10,974 bases of DNA from an uncultured Eubacteriales bacterium (GCA_902760765.1 CACWHO010000019.1:1-10974), one strand, 5' to 3'. Numbered from the stretch's first letter, positions 1 through 7,841 are shown. Notes: a model not told the origin generated them from the sequence alone. Numbers and translations: made by a program.

Positions 1-1276
1 CAATTTTTGATTCTACTTCTTCCCCAGTTTTCATATTTTTAATCTTCACAATTCCAGAGTTTATTTCATCTTCTCCAATAACAATTACATAAGGAATTTT
101 AAGTTTATCAGCATATTTCATTTTAGCCTTTAATTTTTTATCATTTAAGAAGACTTCTGTATTTATTCCATTTTTTCTTAAATCATTTGCTATTTTAATT
201 GCCATTTGCAAATCATCTGTCATTGGTACAATTAAGACATCTGATACAGAATTTTTCTCTACTTTTATTAAGTTAAGTTCATTTAGTTTATAAAATAGCC
301 TTGTTAATCCAATTGAAATTCCAACTCCTGGTAATTTTTTATTTGTATAAAATTCTGCCAAATTTTCATATCTACCACCAGAACAAACACTTCCAATTTC
401 TCTATAACCATTTAAAAATGTTTCATAAACTGTTCCTGTATAATAGTCAAGTCCTCTTGCAATGCTCAAATCTACCATAAAGTTCTTTTCTGGTATTCCA
501 AATAAACGAACATATTTAACAACATCTTTTAATTCGGTTAGTCCTGTTTTAAATGTTTCGTTCTCAATTTTTAAGCTTTCAAGTTTTTGCAATTTTTCAT
601 CTGTTGTTCCAGATATTTCCATAAAACTTATTATACTATTTATTGATTCTTTAGATACATTTAATTTTTCTAGTTCTTCAATAACCGCTTCTTTTCCAAT
701 TTTTTCTATTTTATCAATTATTCTTAAAATTTCTACTGAATTTTCTTTTTGGTTTATACTTTCAAATAAACCATTTAAAATTTTTCTATTATTTATTTTA
801 ATTGTAAAATCATCAAAACCTAATTCTGTAAAAATATTATAAATTACACTTGGAAGTTCTGCATCATTTATAATGCTTAATTCTCCATCTCCAATAATAT
901 CTATATCGCATTGATAAAATTCACGGAATCTCCCTTTTTGTGCTCTTTCCCCTCTATATACTTTACCAATTTGATATCTTCTAAATGGAAAACTTAAATT
1001 TCCATAATTTTTGGCTACATATTTTGCAAGTGGTACAGTTAAATCAAATCTCATAGAAATATCTGTATCGCCCTTTTCAAACCTATATATTTGTTTTTCT
1101 GTTTCTCCACCAGCTTTTGCAAGTAAAACATCAGAAAGTTCTAATACTGGTGTGTCTAGTGGTAAAAATCCATATCTTTTATATACATTTTCAATTTTAG
1201 ATTTCATTTGATTAAATAAAATCTGCTCATCTGGCATTAATTCCATAAAGCCAGGTAATGTTCTTGGTTCTATCAT
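1..1276 (-). CDS. hisS: Histidyl-tRNA synthetase (3' end cut by window edge)
   Basis: Class II aminoacyl-tRNA synthetase that charges tRNA-His in the cytoplasm. I translated the complement from the ATG at 1276-1274; 425 codons are open with no stop, and the reading frame leaves the window at position 1. Visible motifs: motif 2 with GERAQKGRFRE at about residues 109-119, the histidine-specific block ARGLDYYTGTVYE at 273-285, GGRYENL at 300-306, and motif 3 GVGISIGLTR at 317-326. An anticodon-binding alpha/beta domain follows, from about 335. Bacterial HisRS is about 415-430 residues, so only the last few codons should be missing. A strong ribosome site (GAAGGAG, complement of 1284-1290) lies just upstream of the start. 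The gene follows the metallo-hydrolase gene after 101 bp, so it may share the recJ-rel transcript or have its own weak promoter. No T-box fits in the short leader. Confidence 0.96.
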   Translation of the reverse strand, partial: MIEPRTLPGFMELMPDEQILFNQMKSKIENVYKRYGFLPLDTPVLELSDVLLAKAGGETEKQIYRFEKGDTDISMRFDLTVPLAKYVAKNYGNLSFPFRRYQIGKVYRGERAQKGRFREFYQCDIDIIGDGELSIINDAELPSVIYNIFTELGFDDFTIKINNRKILNGLFESINQKENSVEILRIIDKIEKIGKEAVIEELEKLNVSKESINSIISFMEISGTTDEKLQKLESLKIENETFKTGLTELKDVVKYVRLFGIPEKNFMVDLSIARGLDYYTGTVYETFLNGYREIGSVCSGGRYENLAEFYTNKKLPGVGISIGLTRLFYKLNELNLIKVEKNSVSDVLIVPMTDDLQMAIKIANDLRKNGINTEVFLNDKKLKAKMKYADKLKIPYVIVIGEDEINSGIVKIKNMKTGEEVESKI

Positions 1277-1325
1277 TTATAAACTCCTTCTATAATAATT
1301 TTAGTTTTTTAAAAATACCATAAGC

Positions 1326-1360
1326 CATTTATTATTTAATAATTTATTAAATAATAAATG
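1326..1360. repeat. Perfect 35-bp AT-only palindrome between hydrolase gene and hisS
   Basis: The left arm, 1326-1342 (CATTTATTATTTAATAA), is the exact reverse complement of the right arm, 1344-1360, around a single T at 1343. The stem has 17 base pairs, only one of them G-C. It sits in the 101-bp gap between the end of the hydrolase gene and the hisS start. A stem this AT-rich without a clean T-run after it is a poor intrinsic terminator, so I cannot tell whether it is a weak terminator/attenuator for hisS, a protein-binding site or a processing site. Confidence 0.75.
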
Positions 1361-1377
1361 TGTTGTGGAAAAATTTT

Positions 1378-2028
1378 TTACCATTCTTTTGGTTTTAACT
1401 CTAAATAAATTGGTTTTTCATCTTTTAACATTGTTGCTTTACCATGTCCTGGATAAATAAATGTTTCATCTGGTAAGACCAAAATTTTATTTATTATTGA
1501 ATCCATTATTTGTTCTCTACTTGAAGTTGGCAAATCTGTTCTTCCCCATGAGCCAGCAAATATCGTATCTCCAGAAAATAAAATATTTTCCTTTTTACAA
1601 TATAATGATGTGCTTCCTGCAGTATGCCCTGGTGTATGTATTACATTAAATTCTAAATTTCCAATGTGTAATAAATCTCCATCATCTATCCTAGAATCTG
1701 CTTCTAATTCAATTTCTGGTGCTCCAATATATGGTGATAAATTTATTTCTGGGTTATTTAATCCTTCTGCATCTATTCTATGAATTAATACTTTTCCGCC
1801 GCATCTGTTTTTTAGTTCTGTTACACCAGCAATATGGTCAGCATGGCAATGTGTTAAATAAATATATTTTAATTTTCCTTCAAATACATTTTTAATTAAA
1901 TCTTCTATTTGGTCTACATCACCTGCTGGGTCTATTACCATTATTTCTTTAGTTTTCTCATCAAAAATGACATAGCAATTTGTTTTTAAAGTTATCCATG
2001 TTTGTATTTTTAATTCTTTTAAAACCAT
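1378..2028 (-). CDS. Metallo-beta-lactamase-fold hydrolase, glyoxalase II-like (YcbL type)
   Basis: A 216-residue cytoplasmic protein of the metallo-beta-lactamase superfamily, probably a thioester hydrolase like glyoxalase II or the YcbL group. The metal ligands are all present: THCHADH with H60, H62, D64 and H65, then H135 in HTPGHT, D154 in FSGDTIF, and H195 in YPGHG. The GRTDLP signature after the bridging aspartate is typical of the short YcbL-like group, which lacks the long C-terminal helical domain of classical glyoxalase II. The exact substrate cannot be read from the sequence. The ATG at 2028 is preceded by AAGGAG (complement of 2041-2046). The gene lies 65 bp after rel and 101 bp before hisS; hydrolases of this type commonly sit in the rel-hisS interval in clostridia, so co-transcription is likely. 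Confidence 0.9.
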   Translation of the reverse strand: MVLKELKIQTWITLKTNCYVIFDEKTKEIMVIDPAGDVDQIEDLIKNVFEGKLKYIYLTHCHADHIAGVTELKNRCGGKVLIHRIDAEGLNNPEINLSPYIGAPEIELEADSRIDDGDLLHIGNLEFNVIHTPGHTAGSTSLYCKKENILFSGDTIFAGSWGRTDLPTSSREQIMDSIINKILVLPDETFIYPGHGKATMLKDEKPIYLELKPKEW

Positions 2029-2093
2029 TTTTTCTTTAGTCTCCTTATTATATTAATAAATTTTTATAAGTTCAATTAACTAAATTTTATAAA

Positions 2094-3290
2094 TTATCTA
2101 TTAACTTCATATACACTATCAACCTTTTTTAGAACTCTAATAACTTTGTTAAATTCATCAACATTTTCTACTTCAACATTTAAGTCAATTACTGCAATTC
2201 TATCTTTTGTTATTTTTGTGTTTACACCCATCAGTTTTGCATCAGTTGTTTTTAATGCATTTAAAATATCCATTAGTAATCCATTTCTATCATTTGCTAA
2301 AATTTTGATTGTTGTATTATAATTTTCTTTTGCTTGTTCATACCACTTAACATTTATTAATCTATTTTTCTCTGAAATCAAATCCTTAACATTTACACAA
2401 TCTTTTCTGTGTACAGATACTCCTCTTCCTTTTGTAATATATCCTATAATTTCATCTCCTGGAAGTGGATTGCAACATTTAGAAAGTTTAACCAAGCAAT
2501 TATCTATTCCTTCAACAATTACTCCTGATGTTGGTGGCTTTATTCTTTTGTGTCTTCTTGTATTTAATTCTTCGATTTTTTCTTCTATATTTTCTTCTGG
2601 ATGTTCTTTTCTATATTCTTGCAATACTCTTGCTACAACTTTTCCAACAGAAATTGCTCCAAAACCAACTGCAGCATACATCTCTTCTAAGTTTTTGTAT
2701 TTATATTTTTCAAGCATTGGGTCAATATACTTATTCTTGAATAAATCATTATATGGTATTCCAATTCTTTTGATTTCTTTTTCTACAAGTTCTTTTCCTT
2801 TTTCAATATTTTCTGACCTTTGTGCTTTTTTAAACCATCCATTTATTTTGTTTTTAGCTTGTGTACTTTTTACAAATTTTAACCAATCTCTACTTGGTCC
2901 TTTTGAATTATCTGATGTTAATATTTCTACAATATCTCCAGTTTTTAATTCTGTTATTATTGGCATCATTTTACTATTAATTTTGCATCCTACCATCTTA
3001 TGTCCAATTTGTTCATGTACGCTATATGCAAAATCAATTGGTGTTGCACCTCTTGGTAATACTTTTATTGCTCCTTTTGGTGTAAAAACATATACCTCAT
3101 CTTCAAATAATTCCGTTTTTAAAGTATCTAAAAATTGTTCTGGGTCTTGAATATCTTTTTGCCATTCTAGTGATTCACGAAGCCATGCTAATTTGTCATC
3201 ATTTACTTTTACTGATTGTTTTTTACCTGAATAGCTTGCTTCTTTATATGCCCAGTGTGCTGCAATACCATATTCTGCAACTCTATGCAT
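2094..3290 (-). CDS. rel: Rel (p)ppGpp synthetase/hydrolase, C-terminal fragment after frameshift
   Basis: The downstream part of a broken rel gene, in a different frame from the N-terminal part. From the ATG at 3290 it encodes 398 residues: the tail of the synthetase domain (HRVAEYGIAAHWAYKE), a TGS domain at about 65-126, the helical domain, a conserved-cysteine/zinc-finger region with CC at 272-273, H294 and C298, and a C-terminal ACT domain at about 325-395. These regulatory domains sense ribosome-bound uncharged tRNA in intact Rel. The frame is open upstream of 3290 and reads EVQIRTWD into the Met, so this Met is an internal residue of the original protein, not a natural start. No clear ribosome site precedes it, so a free C-terminal protein may not be made. 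With one 5-bp repeat unit removed, the two parts join into a protein of about 728 residues, the normal Rel length. Confidence 0.9.
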   Translation of the reverse strand: MHRVAEYGIAAHWAYKEASYSGKKQSVKVNDDKLAWLRESLEWQKDIQDPEQFLDTLKTELFEDEVYVFTPKGAIKVLPRGATPIDFAYSVHEQIGHKMVGCKINSKMMPIITELKTGDIVEILTSDNSKGPSRDWLKFVKSTQAKNKINGWFKKAQRSENIEKGKELVEKEIKRIGIPYNDLFKNKYIDPMLEKYKYKNLEEMYAAVGFGAISVGKVVARVLQEYRKEHPEENIEEKIEELNTRRHKRIKPPTSGVIVEGIDNCLVKLSKCCNPLPGDEIIGYITKGRGVSVHRKDCVNVKDLISEKNRLINVKWYEQAKENYNTTIKILANDRNGLLMDILNALKTTDAKLMGVNTKITKDRIAVIDLNVEVENVDEFNKVIRVLKKVDSVYEVNR

Positions 3291-3334
3291 GTCCCATGTA
3301 CGAATTTGTACTTCAAATGGTGTTCCTTTTTCTC

Positions 3335-4285
3335 CTAAAAGTGTTGTGTGTATTGTATTGATTGGTACATATTTGGCTTTGGAACTGCAATATAATCTTT
3401 AAATCTTCCAGGCATTGGACTATACATTTCATGTACAATTCCAAGTGCTGAATAACAATCTTTTACAGAATTAACTAAAATACGTAATGCAAATAAATCA
3501 TATATTTCATCTAATGTTTTATTATCTCTTTGCATTTTTCTATAAATACTATATAAGTGTTTTGCTCTTCCTGTTACTTCTGCATCAATATGGTTTTTCT
3601 TTAATTGTACTCTTATGTCTTCCATTATTTTTTCAATGAATTTAAGTCTTTCATCTCTTTTTTCATTTATGCCTTTTACAAGTTCATGATATTCTTCTGG
3701 GTACAAATACTTAAATGATAGGTCTTCTAGCTCCCATTTTATTGAATATAGACCTAATCTATTTGCAAGTGGTGCATATATTTCCAATGTTTCTTTTGCA
3801 TTTGCAATTTGTCTATCTCTTTTTAAATATTTTAGTGTTCTCATATTATGTAATCTATCTGCTAATTTGATTATTATAACTCTTATGTCTTTTCCCATTG
3901 CTAAGAACATTTTTCTATAATCTTCTACTTGTCTTTCTTCTGCTGATGTAAATGCAACATTTCCAAGTTTTGTAACACCTGCAACCATATCTGCAATTTC
4001 ATCGCCAAAATCTCTTCTTAAGTCTTCATCTGTTACATCTGTATCTTCTACAACGTCATGTAAAAGTGCTGCACATATTGTGTCATCATCTAAACCAACA
4101 TCTGCTAAAATATATGCAACATTTAATGGGTGTATTATATATGGCTCTCCTGAATGCCTTTTTTGGTCGCCATGATGAGATTTAGCATAATTATAAGCTT
4201 TCATTATCTTTTTTGAATCAACTTTTTTGCTATTTTCTTTTCTTTTTGCAATTACATCTTCTATTGTAATTTCTTTTTCTTGCAT
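3335..4285 (-). CDS. rel: Rel (p)ppGpp synthetase/hydrolase, N-terminal fragment, frameshifted
   Basis: The start of the bifunctional stringent-response enzyme that makes and degrades (p)ppGpp. The ATG at 4285 has a strong AAAGGAGGG ribosome site. Residues 1-200 hold the HD hydrolase domain, with H52, H76-D77 in LLHDVVEDT, and ADRLHNMRTL around D143. The synthetase domain begins near 230 with GRAKHLYSIYRKM (239-251) and DLFALRIL, and reaches the G-loop NMYQS (305-309). The frame is then lost: the peptide ends QYTQHF and stops at residue 316, where relatives read HTT followed by a conserved glycine-rich stretch and ExQIRT. The catalytic glutamate of that ExQ motif is therefore missing. If the lesion is genuine, the product should keep hydrolase but lack synthetase activity; that is inference. 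It follows recJ after 72 bp with no convincing promoter, so it is probably read from the recJ promoter. Confidence 0.92.
   Translation of the reverse strand: MQEKEITIEDVIAKRKENSKKVDSKKIMKAYNYAKSHHGDQKRHSGEPYIIHPLNVAYILADVGLDDDTICAALLHDVVEDTDVTDEDLRRDFGDEIADMVAGVTKLGNVAFTSAEERQVEDYRKMFLAMGKDIRVIIIKLADRLHNMRTLKYLKRDRQIANAKETLEIYAPLANRLGLYSIKWELEDLSFKYLYPEEYHELVKGINEKRDERLKFIEKIMEDIRVQLKKNHIDAEVTGRAKHLYSIYRKMQRDNKTLDEIYDLFALRILVNSVKDCYSALGIVHEMYSPMPGRFKDYIAVPKPNMYQSIQYTQHF
3351..3360. repeat. Tandem pentanucleotide (TATTG x2) causing the rel frameshift
   Basis: Two adjacent copies of TATTG (AATAC... on the coding strand). On the coding strand the sequence reads TCAATACAATACACACAAC; removing five bases gives TCA ATA CAC ACA ACA CTT TTA GGA, which encodes SIHTTLLG. 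This is the conserved Rel sequence that should follow NMYQ. The exact restoration of the consensus makes a 5-bp duplication the simplest explanation. Confidence 0.9.
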
Positions 4286-4357
4286 ATATTTCCCTCCTTT
4301 TACATTTTATTTTTTATTTTATTAATCCACAAATTATATTCTATAGACTTATTTTTA

Positions 4358-6049
4358 TTATAGTGATTTCATTGTATCTTGAATATTTATTTGTATTGTA
4401 TCTACTCCATTAAATGTGTTTATTTCTAATGTTCCAACAACATCTATTTTGTCTCCTATTTTTAATTCATTTGATAAATTTTCCATATTAAAACCTATTG
4501 CATCTATTATATCATTATTTTCCTTTAATGTCATCTTTATATGCTTTCCATTTGATAAACTTCTTATTGAATCTATTTTCAAATTTTTAAATAAGAAAAT
4601 TGGCATTCTGTTTCCTTCACCAAATGGTTCAAGCAAATTTATACTTTCTACAACTTCTCTATTTATTTCTGACAAACTAAGTTTTCCATCAATTTTTATA
4701 ATTGGCGTTATTTTTGAGACTTCTTCTTTTTCTGCTATATTTTCTAACTCATCTGCAAATTTAGATACATTTTCCTTATTTAATGTTATTCCAATTGCCA
4801 TTGAATGTCCGCCAAATTTTTCTATTGTGTCACTACATTGCATTAAAGCATCATGTAAATCAAATCCTGGAATGCTTCTTCCAGAGCCTTTGGCTGTTTC
4901 TTTCTCATAACATAACAAAATACTTGGTTTAAAATAGAAATCAGTAATTTTAGATGATACAATTCCAATTACACCATGGTGCCAATTTTTTCCGCCAACT
5001 ACAATTACATTTTTTTCATATAATTTTTTGCTTTCAATTTGCTCAATTGCTTCTTGATAGATTTTTCTTTCTTTTTCCTGCCTTATTGAATTATACTCAT
5101 TTAATTTTTTTGTAAGTTCGTTTACCTCATATATATCATTTGATAAAAATAAATTTAGTGCATCAAATGCATGTCCCATTCTTCCACAAGCATTTATTTT
5201 TGGAGCAATTCCAAATGATATTGTTGTTGAGTCTATTTTTTTGAATCCTGATGAAATTAAAAGTGATTTTAACCCCATGTTTTTTGTTTGTCTAACTAAC
5301 ATTAGTCCTAATTTTGTAATAACTCTATTTTCGTCTACTAATGGAACTATATCTGAAATTGTCCCAATACATACAATATCTAAGTATTTTAAATATTCAT
5401 CATCTTTAAGCTCCAATTTAATTGATAGTGCTTGAATTAGTTTAAATGCTACTCCAACTCCTGCTAAATCTCTGCAAGGATATTGGTTGTCTTTTCTTTT
5501 ACAATCTACAACAGCAATTGCATCTGGTAGAATTTCTCCAACTTCATGATGGTCTGTTACTATTGTTTCAATTCCAAGTTTTTTAGCATATTCAATTTCT
5601 TCAACTCCTGTAATTCCACAATCTACTGTAATCATTAGATTATATTTTTCATTTGATATTTTTTCTATTGCATCTTTATTTAGACCATATCCTTCTTCAA
5701 GTCTGTTTGGAATATATACTCCAACATTTTCTAATAATTTATGGTCTTCTAAAAATCTTTTTAATACTGTTGTACTTGTTATTCCATCAACATCATAATC
5801 TCCATAAATTATAACCTTTTCTTTGTTTTTTATTGCTTTTAAAATTCTATCTACTGCTTTTTCCATGTCTGGCATTAAAAATGGATTATGAAAATCATTA
5901 CGTGTTGGGCTTAAAAAAATTGGTATGTCTTTTTCTTTTATTTTTCTATTAGAAATTACAAGTGCAATTAATTTATTAACATTATATTTTTTTGATATTT
6001 TTTGTATTTCTTCTTCGTTTGTTTCATATAATTGCCATTCTTTCTTCAT
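4358..6049 (-). CDS. recJ: Single-stranded-DNA-specific exonuclease RecJ
   Basis: Cytoplasmic 5'-3' single-strand DNA exonuclease of the DHH superfamily, acting in recombination repair and mismatch/base excision repair. The 563 residues are close to the length of compact RecJ enzymes. Catalytic motifs in order: DYDVDG (84-89), TVDCG with D143, DHH (166-168), GTISDIVPL with D233, and GRMGHA (289-294). The DHHA1 domain follows, with NWHHGVIGI (355-363), GSGRS (388-392) and FGGHSMAIG (412-420). The last 120 or so residues form the OB-fold that binds single-stranded DNA. The ATG at 6049 is preceded by AGGAGC. It is the first gene of the block recJ-rel-hydrolase-hisS and has a good sigma-A-like promoter just upstream. 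In many clostridia apt lies between recJ and rel; here the gap is only 72 bp. Confidence 0.96.
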   Translation of the reverse strand: MKKEWQLYETNEEEIQKISKKYNVNKLIALVISNRKIKEKDIPIFLSPTRNDFHNPFLMPDMEKAVDRILKAIKNKEKVIIYGDYDVDGITSTTVLKRFLEDHKLLENVGVYIPNRLEEGYGLNKDAIEKISNEKYNLMITVDCGITGVEEIEYAKKLGIETIVTDHHEVGEILPDAIAVVDCKRKDNQYPCRDLAGVGVAFKLIQALSIKLELKDDEYLKYLDIVCIGTISDIVPLVDENRVITKLGLMLVRQTKNMGLKSLLISSGFKKIDSTTISFGIAPKINACGRMGHAFDALNLFLSNDIYEVNELTKKLNEYNSIRQEKERKIYQEAIEQIESKKLYEKNVIVVGGKNWHHGVIGIVSSKITDFYFKPSILLCYEKETAKGSGRSIPGFDLHDALMQCSDTIEKFGGHSMAIGITLNKENVSKFADELENIAEKEEVSKITPIIKIDGKLSLSEINREVVESINLLEPFGEGNRMPIFLFKNLKIDSIRSLSNGKHIKMTLKENNDIIDAIGFNMENLSNELKIGDKIDVVGTLEINTFNGVDTIQINIQDTMKSL

Positions 6050-6073
6050 CTTTCGCTCCTAACTTACGTAATT

Positions 6074-6091
6074 TATAATAGTTCTATTATA
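6074..6091. promoter_or_regulatory. Dyad overlapping the recJ -10 box
   Basis: Perfect inverted repeat TATAATAG-TT-CTATTATA, arms 6074-6081 and 6084-6091. One arm contains the -10 hexamer of the predicted recJ promoter and the other covers its predicted start point, which is where a repressor would act. A short palindrome TTACGTAA (6064-6071) lies just beyond it. In such AT-rich DNA it may be chance. Confidence 0.4.
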
Positions 6092-6114
6092 CACCTTTTT
6101 AAGATATATCGCAA
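6086..6114 (-). promoter_or_regulatory. Sigma-A-type promoter for the recJ block
   Basis: On the minus strand, TTGCGA (complement of 6109-6114, four of six consensus bases) is followed by a 17-bp spacer and a perfect TATAAT (complement of 6086-6091). The predicted start point is near 6079, giving a leader of about 30 bases to the recJ ATG. It lies in the 136-bp gap downstream of the amylase gene, so recJ need not depend on amylase transcription. Confidence 0.7.
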
Positions 6115-6185
6115 CCAAATGTATTTCTTTTATATTAATTTGATATAACTACTCTTTAACAAATTATATTTTCTATGACAAGATA

Positions 6186-7628
6186 TTACTCTTTTACCCA
6201 TACAGATGCTGATTTTCCTTTTACACTGAAATTTCCCCATCCTTCTTCATCAATTATTACTTCATCTTCACAATGTCCTAATGCATCAATATATTTTTCT
6301 CCTGCATTTTGTAATCCTACAAACATTCTTTTAAAACCATCCCCTGCATTTGATATTACAACTGCAAGTCCAGAATTTATATGGTCTTCATCTCCTTCTT
6401 GTGTCCAACCAACATAACTATTATAGTCAAAATAATCATGTTGCACACCATAAGATTTTTCTTTTCTAATAAGCATTAATGTTTTTAAGTTTTCCATTGG
6501 TTTAATGTTGTCATGTTCAATTCCATAGTAATCCCCATAAAATACACATGGATATCCTGTGTTTCTTAATAATATAATTGCATATGCACTTTCTTTAAAC
6601 CAATCTTGTATAAAGCTTTCTAAGGCTTGTCCTGGTTGTGTGTCATGATTGTCTACAAATGTTACTGCCATAGATGAATTTTCTTTTACTAATGTATGGT
6701 CAAATATTTTTGATAAGTCATAATCTGGGTCTGTTGATGCACTATATAAATTATAGTGTAATGGAACATCAAATAATGATATCTCTCCATCTGTTTCTGT
6801 TATGTATTTGTGTAATTTGTTTACATCACTTGACCAATATTCTCCAACTGAAAATAGCTCTTTTTTAGATTGTTCTCTTAATGTTTTTATCCAATCTCTA
6901 TAAAATGATGCTCTAATATGTTTTACTGCATCTAGTCTAAATCCATCAGCACCTGTAAATTCAAGATACCATTTTCCCCAATCTGTACATTCTTTTATAA
7001 CTCTTGGATTAGAAAAATCTAAATCTGCTCCCATTAAATAATCAAAATTTCCAAATTCCTCATCAACTTCTGTTCCCCATTGTTTGTCCTTAAATTTAAA
7101 AATTGCATTTTCATTTGTTGCAGAATTATAATCTATTCCATCAAAATCAGTCCAATTCCATACAAAATCTGAGTATTTTCCCTTTCTTCCTGGAAATGTA
7201 AACTTTGTTGCAACTTTTACTGTTTCGTTCCCAGAAATTTCTTTATTATGGTCTGACCAATCAACTTTTGTTGCTGGTATTGTTTGAATTGCATCAGCAC
7301 CCATTTTATGATTTAACACAATATCTGGATATACTTCAATTCCTGCTTGTTTTAATGCAACAATTGCATCTAAATATTCATCTTTTGAGCCATATTTTGT
7401 TTTAATTGTTCCTTTTTGGTCAAATTCTCCTAAATCATATAAATCATATGCACCATATCCTACTTCATCTTTTCCACCTATTCCTTTAAAAGCTGGTGGA
7501 AGCCACATTGCTGTAACTCCTGTTTCTGATATTTTATCTGCATTTTCTTTTATATCATTCCATAAGTTTTGGTTACAATTCATGTACCACTCAAAGTATT
7601 GCATAATTATTCCATTGATTTTTTTCAA
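6186..7628 (-). CDS. Cytoplasmic alpha-amylase (GH13, subfamily 5-like)
   Basis: Hydrolyses internal alpha-1,4 bonds of starch, glycogen or maltodextrins. The 480 residues start MKKINGIIMQYFEWYMNC, the classic opening of intracellular/liquefying GH13_5 amylases, and there is no signal peptide, so a cytoplasmic role in glycogen or maltodextrin breakdown is likely. Conserved regions: DIVLNH (102-107), GFRLDAVKH with the nucleophile D233, VGEYW with the acid/base E263, and FVDNHD with the transition-state-stabilising D329. The start is TTG at 7628: it has GAAGGAT upstream (complement of 7635-7641), whereas the next Met (residue 9) has no ribosome site and would cut into the conserved N-terminus. 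The gene has its own promoter, and recJ lies 136 bp downstream on the same strand with a separate promoter. All catalytic residues are present. Confidence 0.95.
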   Translation of the reverse strand: MKKINGIIMQYFEWYMNCNQNLWNDIKENADKISETGVTAMWLPPAFKGIGGKDEVGYGAYDLYDLGEFDQKGTIKTKYGSKDEYLDAIVALKQAGIEVYPDIVLNHKMGADAIQTIPATKVDWSDHNKEISGNETVKVATKFTFPGRKGKYSDFVWNWTDFDGIDYNSATNENAIFKFKDKQWGTEVDEEFGNFDYLMGADLDFSNPRVIKECTDWGKWYLEFTGADGFRLDAVKHIRASFYRDWIKTLREQSKKELFSVGEYWSSDVNKLHKYITETDGEISLFDVPLHYNLYSASTDPDYDLSKIFDHTLVKENSSMAVTFVDNHDTQPGQALESFIQDWFKESAYAIILLRNTGYPCVFYGDYYGIEHDNIKPMENLKTLMLIRKEKSYGVQHDYFDYNSYVGWTQEGDEDHINSGLAVVISNAGDGFKRMFVGLQNAGEKYIDALGHCEDEVIIDEEGWGNFSVKGKSASVWVKE

Positions 7629-7634
7629 TTTTAT

Positions 7635-7641
7635 ATCCTTC
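7635..7641 (-). promoter_or_regulatory. Ribosome binding site fixing the TTG start of the amylase
   Basis: GAAGGAT on the minus strand, with six to seven bases to the TTG at 7628. It supports the non-ATG start over the internal Met at residue 9. Confidence 0.75.
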
Positions 7642-7647
7642 TTTCTT

Positions 7648-7660
7648 TCGTATCTTACGA
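7648..7660. promoter_or_regulatory. Small dyad at the predicted amylase transcription start
   Basis: TCGTA-TCT-TACGA, five-base arms around three bases. It spans the predicted start point (about 7659) of the amylase promoter, a usual operator position. The arms are short, so chance is possible. Confidence 0.3.
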
Positions 7661-7665
7661 TAAAT

Positions 7666-7696
7666 ATTATAACACTAATAAAATTATTTGTGCCAA
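7666..7696 (-). promoter_or_regulatory. Extended -10 promoter for the amylase gene
   Basis: The minus strand reads TGTTATAAT (complement of 7666-7674), a perfect -10 with the TGn extension. The best -35 is TTGGCA (complement of 7691-7696) at a 19-bp spacing, which is long; an extended -10 can tolerate a poor -35. The start is predicted near 7659, giving a leader of about 30 bases. Confidence 0.6.
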
Positions 7697-7797
7697 AAAT
7701 TTAAAATATTTTTGTTTTTTATTCATAAACTTTATTTTTTAACATTTTATTTTTATTAAAAAATTTGAAAAATTTTTCTATTTTCTACTTCCTATTT

Positions 7798-7817
7798 TTG
7801 ACAAAATATGATACAAT
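7798..7817 (+). promoter_or_regulatory. Extended -10 promoter for the zinc-ribbon gene
   Basis: TGATACAAT at 7809-7817 is an extended -10 (TGn plus TACAAT, five of six). A TTGACA lies at 7798-7803, but it is only 8 bp away and so cannot act as the -35 for this box; no good -35 exists at 17 bp. The predicted start is near 7824, about 30 bases before the ATG. The DNA upstream is almost pure A/T, which could act as an UP element. Confidence 0.5.
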
Positions 7818-7841
7818 AACTTAAAAATCATCAAAAGAAAA

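Noticed and set aside
1277..1377. T-box riboswitch in front of hisS
   Set aside because: The gap is only 101 bp and shows no T-box consensus or GC-containing antiterminator stem.
2470..3150. 226-codon plus-strand open frame opposite rel
   Set aside because: It lies antisense to recognisable Rel domains, has no ribosome site, and its hydrophobic, low-complexity composition is typical of a complement of AT-rich coding DNA. The same applies to the other plus-strand frames opposite hisS, recJ, the amylase and UPF0182.
3335..3365. Recoding at the rel junction
   Set aside because: The mismatch to the consensus is exactly one extra copy of an adjacent pentamer, which a ribosomal shift of one base would not correct: the residues just before the stop would still be wrong.
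6142..6195. Imperfect direct repeat with TACTCTTT around the amylase stop codon
   Set aside because: Too short and imperfect to separate from chance, and no structure or function follows from it.
7672..7697. Sigma-54 type promoter (TTGGCAC) upstream of the amylase
   Set aside because: The -12 element (TTGC) is missing at the required spacing, while a perfect extended -10 for sigma-A is present.
7767..7778. GAAAAATTTTTC palindrome in the divergent amylase/zinc-ribbon gap
   Set aside because: Short and made almost only of A and T runs; expected often by chance in DNA of this composition.
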